From NCBI GenBank assembly GCA_049610385.1, contig JBMYZL010000014.1, positions 18,329-82,328 of the forward strand: a DNA stretch of 64,000 nt, in the 5' to 3' direction. Shown here piece by piece: positions 58,757-64,000 of this stretch. The translations under genes and the position numbers were made by a program. This stretch comes from JBMYZL01 sp049610385 (GTDB lineage Bacteria > Bacteroidota > Bacteroidia > Flavobacteriales_D > Sanyastnellaceae). The notes beneath the pieces are model-generated. The model was not told the origin of the DNA, made no database searches, and was given only the letters and a program-made list of their open reading frames with translations. Each line of letters starts with the position of its first letter. Position 1 is the first letter of the stretch.

Positions 58757-60256
58757 ATGGCTGATTCGAATGTCGCGGCCCCCTCTGGCCACCCGCAAGG
58801 GCTTTACACGTTGTTTTTCTCCGAAATGTGGGAGCGCTTTTGCTACTATGGCATGCGGGCTCTCCTCACTTTGTATTTAATCAAATCCCTTGCCATGGGT
58901 GACATGGAGGCGTTTGGGATTTATGGTGCGTATACCGCCCTGGTCTATGCGGCCCCGGTATTGGGCGGGCGAATTGCCGACCAAATCTTGGGGTACAAAA
59001 ACGCCGTCCTCCTGGGCGGCATCCTCATGACATTGGGAGAATTCCTGATTCTCGGTGGAACAGAAGAGTGGCTATACATTGGCATGGGCGCAATCATTGT
59101 GGGCAACGGATATTTCAAGGCGAACATTTCGACCATTGTGGGCAAACTCTATGAAGATGGGGACCCAAGGCGAGATTCAGGCTTTACCATTTTCTACATC
59201 GGCATCAACATCGGTGCACTTCTTGCCACAACCGTTTGTGCAGAGGTGGGCAACATATACGGAGCCCAGTATGGATTTGCATTGGCCGGATTTGGCATGA
59301 TCCTCGGCACCCTGACATTCTGGATGGGACGCAGTAAGTATGAACGTGTAGCAGAAGCGCCAGACCCGGAAAAATTACACAGTGCATGGTTGGGGCCCCT
59401 TTCACGTTTTCATGTGATTTTGTTGGGCTCATTTGCTGCCATTCCATTGCTTTACTTTTTGATGAGCAATAGCGAAGTCGTGGGTTACCTCCTCGCTGCC
59501 GTTGCGGTCCTGGTGATTTACAATCTGCTCTCAGAATCGTTTAAAGAAGGCCCTGTGGCACGGGATCGGATGATCATGATGATCATTTTATTCGTGTTCA
59601 ACATCGTCTTTTGGGCCTGTTTTGAACAAGCGGGAACTTCTTTGACCTTGTTTGCGGATCGCAACGTGGACCGTGTCATTTTCGGCTGGGAAATGGGAGC
59701 TGCCACCACCCAGTTTTTCAACCCCGCATTCATTTTGATTTTTGGCTCGATTTTCTCCATCCTCTGGATCAAATTGTCCAACATCGGCAAGAACCCATCC
59801 ATTCCGATGAAATTCGGACTCGGCATCATCCAGCTGGGTTTGGGCTATTTGGTGGTTCAAGCGATGCACGCACTGGGTTTTGTTAACGAATCCTCTCAAT
59901 TGCCCATCATGACTTTGGTCTTGTTGTATATGCTGCACACCACAGGTGAGCTCTTCCTCTCTCCCATCGGTTTGTCCATGGTGACCAAACTCGCGCCCAA
60001 ACACATGACCGGCACAGCGATGGGTGGCTGGTTCTTGTCCTTCGCGGGAGCCAACTTTGTCGCTGGCATCTTGGCCAAGGCCACTGGCACAGGTGAACAT
60101 GGTGGTGGCGAAACAGAAGCCGCAGCGGATGCCGCATCTACATTGAGCACTTATGTCGATGTCTACACCCAAATGGGTCTCATCACTGTAGCCATCGGCC
60201 TGCTTCTCGTGTTGCTGAGCAAGCCCCTCAACAAACTAACCCACGGCATTGGTTGA
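58757..60256 (+). CDS. POT-family proton-coupled oligopeptide transporter
   Basis: 499 residues, 12-14 membrane helices. PTR2 signatures: LFFSEMWERFCYYGMRALLTLYLI near residues 15-38 (with the proton-coupling E-x-x-E-R-F/Y motif as SEMWERF), GGRIADQILGYKNAVLLGGILMTLGEFL near 70-98 and the second motif FTIFYIGINIGALLATTVCAEVG near 140-165. It imports di- and tripeptides, and is preceded by a DPP-IV peptidase that makes dipeptides. A strong terminator ends the gene. Confidence 0.94.
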   Translation: MADSNVAAPSGHPQGLYTLFFSEMWERFCYYGMRALLTLYLIKSLAMGDMEAFGIYGAYTALVYAAPVLGGRIADQILGYKNAVLLGGILMTLGEFLILGGTEEWLYIGMGAIIVGNGYFKANISTIVGKLYEDGDPRRDSGFTIFYIGINIGALLATTVCAEVGNIYGAQYGFALAGFGMILGTLTFWMGRSKYERVAEAPDPEKLHSAWLGPLSRFHVILLGSFAAIPLLYFLMSNSEVVGYLLAAVAVLVIYNLLSESFKEGPVARDRMIMMIILFVFNIVFWACFEQAGTSLTLFADRNVDRVIFGWEMGAATTQFFNPAFILIFGSIFSILWIKLSNIGKNPSIPMKFGLGIIQLGLGYLVVQAMHALGFVNESSQLPIMTLVLLYMLHTTGELFLSPIGLSMVTKLAPKHMTGTAMGGWFLSFAGANFVAGILAKATGTGEHGGGETEAAADAASTLSTYVDVYTQMGLITVAIGLLLVLLSKPLNKLTHGIG

Positions 60257-60279
60257 TCCTTAGGACTCTCAAAGATTGC

Positions 60280-60309
60280 AAAGGCGCCCAACGGCGCCTT
60301 TGTTTTTTC
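60280..60309 (+). terminator. Intrinsic terminator after the POT transporter gene
   Basis: A 9-bp perfect stem (aaaggcgcc at 60280-60288, ggcgccttt at 60293-60301) with the loop caac is followed by gttttttcc. The site is 23 bases past the stop and matches a canonical intrinsic terminator. Confidence 0.88.
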
Positions 60310-60333
60310 CGATATTGCAGAAAATTTTTCTCC

Positions 60334-60885
60334 ATGTTACGTATTCGCTTCATCCTGCTCTTCCTGTTGGCTTTCGGAAGCATGGACTGCGCCACTGCAC
60401 AGTTGACAGGTATCCAATGGCTCACAATTGAAGAAGCAATGGAAGCACAAGCTGAAGAGCCCAGGAAAATCATCATCGATGTCTACACGCAATGGTGTGG
60501 ACCCTGCAAAATGATGATGGCGAATACCTTCACCAACCCCGATGTGATTTCTTACATCAACGCGAACTACTACGCTGTCAAGTTCGACGCAGAGGGTCCC
60601 GATCCTGTGGAATTCAACGGAATTACATACACCAATGACGGATACCGACCCAATGTGCGAGGACGTAACAGTCCACATTCCTTTTCGCGCGCCCTGGGGG
60701 TATCCGCCTACCCGACTTTAATTTTCATGTCCGAGAAGGGACAAATCATTGCACCCATCTCAGGTTACAAAACCTCCGGTCAACTGGAGCCTTTCTTGAT
60801 CTTTTTCAATGAGAAATGGTCCCCAAACACCGGACAAGAGGAATGGGATGCTTTCAAAACCTCCTTCCGCCCCTCCTTTCAATGA
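60334..60885 (+). CDS. Periplasmic thioredoxin-family protein
   Basis: 183 residues from ATG 60334 (MLRIRFILLFLLAFGSMDCATAQ, signal peptide). The thioredoxin active site is YTQWCGPCKMMMANTF near 51-66 (CGPC), and the cis-Pro segment LGVSAYPTLIFMSEKGQII near 130-148. A 25-residue insertion (GPDPVEFNGITYTNDGYRPNVRG) sits between. DUF255-like/thioredoxin-7 type. In the periplasm it may reduce disulfides or support cytochrome or sulfoxide repair, but there is no partner gene. It lies just downstream of a terminator, so it needs its own promoter. Confidence 0.87.
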   Translation: MLRIRFILLFLLAFGSMDCATAQLTGIQWLTIEEAMEAQAEEPRKIIIDVYTQWCGPCKMMMANTFTNPDVISYINANYYAVKFDAEGPDPVEFNGITYTNDGYRPNVRGRNSPHSFSRALGVSAYPTLIFMSEKGQIIAPISGYKTSGQLEPFLIFFNEKWSPNTGQEEWDAFKTSFRPSFQ

Positions 60886-60937
60886 AGCGTTGAATTCATC
60901 GGCGAGGTACCTCTCGTCAACTTGGTCTGGCACACCT

Positions 60938-60945
60938 TATATTTG
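60938..60945 (+). promoter_or_regulatory. Promoter -7 box candidate of the citrate synthase gene
   Basis: tatatttg matches TAnnTTTG exactly and lies 83 bases before ATG 61029 in the 143-base gap after the thioredoxin gene. A TTG at 60922-60924 is 13 bases away, shorter than usual. Confidence 0.42.
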
Positions 60946-61028
60946 CACCGCATTTCAGGACGAAATGACGGCTCTGGAGCGACTTCCCGAGCATGTTTGT
61001 GAAACCCATTCCCAAGACGCGTCACAAA

Positions 61029-62318
61029 ATGAGTGATACAGCACGCATCATCCTCGGAGACCAAGAATACGAATTTCCCGTTCTGACTGGCTCCGAGAAC
61101 GAGAAGGCCATTGACATTTCCAAACTTCGGTCCATGACTGGACACATCACTTTGGATCCTGGTTACAAAAATACCGGTGCAACGAAATCTGGCATTACCT
61201 ATCTCGACGGAGAAAATGGCGTGTTGCGGTATAGAGGCTACTCCATTGAGGAATTGGCAGAAAAAGCCACCTTTCTAGAAGTCGCATTTCTTCTCATCCA
61301 TGGTGATTTGCCCAATGAAGAGCAATTAAGCTATTTCGAGACAAGCATCACAAAACACACGTTGGTGCATGAAAACATGAAGCGATTTTTCGAAGCTTTC
61401 CCCCAGGGCGCGCACCCCATGGGCATGTTGAGTTCCATGATTTCGAGCTTGTCCACTTTCTATCCCGAGTCCCAGAATCCCAACCGCTCAGTGGTCGATA
61501 TCGAATTGACCATCCATCGCTTGATAGCCAAGTTGCCTACCCTTGCCGCACAGGCTTACAAGCACAACATGGGCCATCCCACGGTGTACCCGTCGAATAA
61601 ACTGAGCTATTGCGGAAACTTCCTCCAGATGATGTTCGCACTCCCATCAGAGGAGTACACGGTTGACCCCATCGTTGAAAGTGCCATCAACAAGCTGTTG
61701 ATCCTGCACGCCGACCACGAGCAAAACTGCTCGACGTCGACGGTTCGAGTGGTGGGATCTTCCCAAGCCAACTTGTACAGCAGCGTCTCTGCCGGAATCG
61801 CCGCGCTATGGGGCCCACTGCACGGCGGTGCCAACCAAGCGGTCATCGAAATGCTCGAAGCCATCCGCGAAGACGGTGGCGACCTGCAGAAGTGGATTGA
61901 CAAAGCCAAAGACAAAAACGACTCGTTCCGCCTCATGGGCTTCGGTCACCGCGTTTACAAAAACTTCGACCCCCGCGCCCGCATCATCAAAAAGGCCGCG
62001 GATGAAGTCTTGGGACAGCTCGGCATCGACGATCCTGTCTTGGACATTGCAAAGCAACTGGAGCAAGTGGCGCTGAATGACGAATACTTCGTTCAGCGTG
62101 GCTTGTACCCGAACGTAGATTTCTACTCGGGCATCATCTACCGCGCTTTGAACATTCCGACAGACATGTTCACGGTGATGTTTGCCTTGGGACGGTTGCC
62201 GGGTTGGATTGCGCAATGGAAGGAAATGGTCGAAAACCGGGAGCCGATTGGCCGTCCCCGTCAGGTATTCACCGGCTCGAAATCCCGCAGTTTCGTGCCG
62301 TTGGCTGATCGCAAGTAA
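61029..62318 (+). CDS. gltA: Citrate synthase
   Basis: 429 residues from ATG 61029 (MSDTARIILGDQEYEFPVLTGSE). Type II citrate synthase: GYSIEELAEKATFLEVAFLLIHGDLPN near 80-106, catalytic His in HADHEQNCSTSTVRVVGSSQANLYSSVSAGIAALWGPLHGGANQAVIEML near 230-280, and the Asp-containing GFGHRVYKNFDPRARIIKK near 305-323. It condenses oxaloacetate and acetyl-CoA in the TCA cycle. The crotonase gene follows after one base and is likely cotranscribed. Confidence 0.96.
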   Translation: MSDTARIILGDQEYEFPVLTGSENEKAIDISKLRSMTGHITLDPGYKNTGATKSGITYLDGENGVLRYRGYSIEELAEKATFLEVAFLLIHGDLPNEEQLSYFETSITKHTLVHENMKRFFEAFPQGAHPMGMLSSMISSLSTFYPESQNPNRSVVDIELTIHRLIAKLPTLAAQAYKHNMGHPTVYPSNKLSYCGNFLQMMFALPSEEYTVDPIVESAINKLLILHADHEQNCSTSTVRVVGSSQANLYSSVSAGIAALWGPLHGGANQAVIEMLEAIREDGGDLQKWIDKAKDKNDSFRLMGFGHRVYKNFDPRARIIKKAADEVLGQLGIDDPVLDIAKQLEQVALNDEYFVQRGLYPNVDFYSGIIYRALNIPTDMFTVMFALGRLPGWIAQWKEMVENREPIGRPRQVFTGSKSRSFVPLADRK

Positions 62319-62319
62319 G

Positions 62320-63093
62320 ATGAACGCCGACTTGAAAGGCGGCGGGGTTGAACTGGCCATTGACAGCAATGGTGTAGGCACCGTCACATTCGGCCATCCC
62401 GCAAGCAATTCCTTGCCAGGTGCCGTGCTCGATGCACTGGCCCGGACCATTGATGAAGCTTCGAGCCACGCAAACTGCAACGTCATCGTTCTTCAATCGT
62501 GGGGAGACCGCGCATTTTGTGCAGGAGCCAGTTTTGACGAATTGATGGCCATTCAGAACGAAGACGAAGGCCTCGCGTTTTTCAGTGGATTCAGTAAGGT
62601 CATTCTGGCCATGCGACGGAGCCCGAAATTCATCATTTGTCGGGTGCAAGGCAAAGCAGTTGGTGGTGGTGTTGGCATCGCGGCTGCGGCCGATTACGCC
62701 CTGGCCACCTCCTTTGCGAGCGTCAAGCTATCCGAACTCGCCATTGGCATCGGTCCCTTCGTTGTTGGTCCTGCCGTTGAACGCAAGATGGGCACCGCAG
62801 CTTTCACAGCATTGGCCATCGACGCAACGACCTGGTACGACGCCCAATGGGCGCAAGAACAAGGACTCTATGCACAGGTATTCGATGACGCTGCGGCCAT
62901 GGACGGAGCCATGGACGCGTTGGCGCAACGATTGGCAGCTTCCAACCCAGAAGCCATGACGGAATTAAAGCGCGTGTTCTGGAATGGGACCGATCACTGG
63001 GAATCCCTGCTGCCCGAGCGAGCGGCGATTTCAGGCCGTCTAGTGCTCAGTGATTTTACGCGCGAAGCCATCAATCGATTCAAGGGAAAGTAA
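62320..63093 (+). CDS. Enoyl-CoA hydratase/isomerase (crotonase) family protein
   Basis: 257 residues from ATG 62320, one base after the citrate synthase stop. Crotonase blocks: VGTVTFGHPASNSLPGAVLDALARTI near 15-40, the oxyanion-hole segment SWGDRAFCAGASFDELMAIQ near 58-77, KFIICRVQGKAVGGGVGIAAAADYALAT near 103-130 and SFASVKLSELAIGIGPFVVGP near 131-151 with a single clear Glu in the active-site region. It could be a hydratase, isomerase or lyase (for example in methylglutaconyl-CoA or phenylacetate pathways); the substrate is undetermined. Confidence 0.88.
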   Translation: MNADLKGGGVELAIDSNGVGTVTFGHPASNSLPGAVLDALARTIDEASSHANCNVIVLQSWGDRAFCAGASFDELMAIQNEDEGLAFFSGFSKVILAMRRSPKFIICRVQGKAVGGGVGIAAAADYALATSFASVKLSELAIGIGPFVVGPAVERKMGTAAFTALAIDATTWYDAQWAQEQGLYAQVFDDAAAMDGAMDALAQRLAASNPEAMTELKRVFWNGTDHWESLLPERAAISGRLVLSDFTREAINRFKGK

Positions 63094-63113
63094 TCCCACC
63101 TCTTTTTGACACG

Positions 63114-63146
63114 AAAAAGGGCGCCCTCCTCTTAGGCGCCCTTTTT
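63114..63146. terminator. Bidirectional intrinsic terminator between convergent genes
   Basis: A 12-bp perfect stem (aaaaagggcgcc at 63114-63125, ggcgcccttttt at 63135-63146) with a 9-base loop ctcctctta. Five A on one side and five T on the other allow termination on both strands, ending the crotonase transcript (stop at 63093) and the leftward repeat protein (stop at 63168). Confidence 0.9.
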
Positions 63147-63167
63147 GATTGAAGTCCATTGCTATGC

Positions 63168-64000
63168 TTAGTGAATCAGCAAGCGCTTGGTACCCTGTAG
63201 CTGTCCATTGCGCAGTACTACGTGGTAGAATCCAGTTTCTACACCGCTCAACTCAAATTGAACGGGTTGGCCATTCAAGGTGCACTCGAAGCGGTTGATC
63301 AATCGACCGGAGGCATCGAGCAGCTCCACAACAGTCTTGCCATTCAAGCCTGTGCCGTTGATCCAGAACACCCCGTTTGTTGGGTTCGGGTACACGTCGA
63401 AGTCGCCCCCTGCCAACTCAGCAATGCCAGTCACGTTGTTGACAATCACTTCAATGGTCGCCGTGCAACCATTCGCGTCGGTAACCGTCAGGACGTATGT
63501 GCCTGCGGATATGTTACTCAGCACCGGCTCGGTACTCGTGAAGTTATTTGGACCGGTCCAAGCGAATTCATACGGGAAGGTACCTCCAGTGACAATCATG
63601 TTAATCGAGCCATTTGAACCACCATCTACTTCATCCGTTGCATCGGAGATGAGTTCAATGTCACAATAGAAGCAACTGCCATCGTCATCCGTGGCGTCTT
63701 CGTTGTAGTTCTCCGCATCAGGATCGGTGCAACCTGCAATCTCCAATTCATCACAGACACCATCGCCGTCAGCGTCGTTGAGGCAGTTGCCGTCGCAATC
63801 GTAGTACTCATCCGCGAACTCGCACGTGCCGTCGTCATCAGTCGCTGTGGCGTCGTAGTTGCAAGCCGAAGCATCCGTACAACCTGGGATCTCAAACTCG
63901 TCACATACACCGTCGCCGTCCGCATCGTTCAAGCAGTTGCCATCACAATCGTAACCCGCATCCGCATACGTACATGAGCCGTCGTCGTCGGTCGCAGCCT
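63168..64000 (-). CDS. Large T9SS-secreted protein with 50-residue Asp/Cys-rich tandem repeats (5' end outside window)
   Basis: At least 277 C-terminal residues; the frame is open to the window edge. The upstream part consists of repeats of exactly 50 residues, each with GCTD...CNYDATATDDDGTC, a DCDGNCLNDADGDGVCDE Ca-binding-like stretch and spaced Cys. They resemble the thrombospondin type 3-like repeats known in secreted proteins of marine Bacteroidota. A SprB-like repeat follows (DEVDGGSNGSINMIVTGGTFPYEFAWTGPNNFTSTEP), and residues about 180-254 of the visible end form a T9SS type A sorting domain (FDVYPNPTNGVFWI ... GFYHVVLRNGQ). It is a cell-surface or released protein; function unknown. 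Confidence 0.88.
   Translation of the reverse strand, partial: AATDDDGSCTYADAGYDCDGNCLNDADGDGVCDEFEIPGCTDASACNYDATATDDDGTCEFADEYYDCDGNCLNDADGDGVCDELEIAGCTDPDAENYNEDATDDDGSCFYCDIELISDATDEVDGGSNGSINMIVTGGTFPYEFAWTGPNNFTSTEPVLSNISAGTYVLTVTDANGCTATIEVIVNNVTGIAELAGGDFDVYPNPTNGVFWINGTGLNGKTVVELLDASGRLINRFECTLNGQPVQFELSGVETGFYHVVLRNGQLQGTKRLLIH
63723..64000 (-). repeat. 150-base tandem repeats in the secreted protein gene
   Basis: Units starting at the GCTD codons lie at exactly 150-base spacing (63723 and 63873), and a third, partial unit ends to the left. DNA identity of the two visible units is roughly three quarters by eye. They encode the 50-residue aspartate/cysteine-rich modules, and the array runs past the window edge. 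Confidence 0.85.

Overview
The window comes from the chromosome of a member of the phylum Bacteroidota, probably the Flavobacteriales/Cryomorphaceae-like part of it (the order-level placement is inference). The evidence is a SusC/SusD pair, type IX secretion (T9SS) parts and several proteins ending in T9SS sorting domains or a gliding-type CHU_C domain, a Rho factor with a long disordered insertion, a PUR-alpha/DUF3276 gene, a parA-parB-DUF5683-lepB-wbqC cluster, and promoter-like sites of the Bacteroidota type (TTG, about 16-22 bases, then TAnnTTTG or TAnnTTCG). Base composition is near 50 % GC by eye. Genes are tightly packed: 4-base ATGA overlaps are frequent and four convergent gene pairs overlap at their 3' ends. 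I saw no rRNA, tRNA, insertion sequence, prophage or CRISPR array.

Layout. 1-6446: an alpha-glucan utilisation locus (SusC fragment, SusD, two small surface proteins, a GH13 lipoprotein). 6449-12458: a secreted PQQ-type sugar dehydrogenase-like protein coupled to a TonB-dependent receptor, and a convergent PorE-like OmpA lipoprotein or periplasmic protein. 12495-19182: phosphodiesterase, rho, a DUF4199 membrane protein, a PorT-like barrel, a CapD/FlaA1-type nucleotide-sugar dehydratase, an unknown protein and a YigZ/IMPACT protein. 19155-23255: methyltransferase, a large FG-GAP/ASPIC T9SS-secreted protein and a Cys-rich orphan reading frame. 23303-29091: mtaB, lgt, an ECF sigma / membrane protein / Spy-like module, msrB and a DEAD-box helicase. 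29201-31900: a PKD/CHU_C surface protein.

32002-41875 holds DUF3276, a metallo-beta-lactamase-fold hydrolase, parA-parB, DUF5683, signal peptidase I, WbqC, gcvT, comB, a zinc phospholipase C/S1-P1 family protein and a QTMAN-like glycosyltransferase. An AT-rich 329-base gap precedes dnaA (42205); with parAB 8-9 kb away this is a possible origin region. After dnaA come a low-molecular-weight phosphatase, an RsmI-like methylase, two FKBP-like lipoproteins, an NrnA-type phosphoesterase, DUF6702, an endonuclease III without its Fe-S cysteines and an ATP-grasp-like protein. 49251-53946 is a complete thrA-thrB-thrC operon, followed by fabI, a GlcD-type oxidase, a DPP-IV peptidase, a POT peptide transporter, a periplasmic thioredoxin, citrate synthase and a crotonase. 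The window ends inside a T9SS-secreted protein built of 50-residue aspartate/cysteine-rich repeats.

Functionally the window mixes core housekeeping (termination, replication initiation, chromosome partition, lipoprotein and preprotein processing, threonine and fatty acid synthesis, TCA entry) with envelope-facing functions (glycan uptake, T9SS export, peptide degradation and import). No complete new defence or biosynthetic system is evident. The most interesting leads are the QTMAN-like gene, the coupled FKBP-like lipoprotein pair, the cluster-less Nth, the ATP-grasp orphan, the Cys-rich orphan frame, and the recurrent short-leader promoter arrangement.
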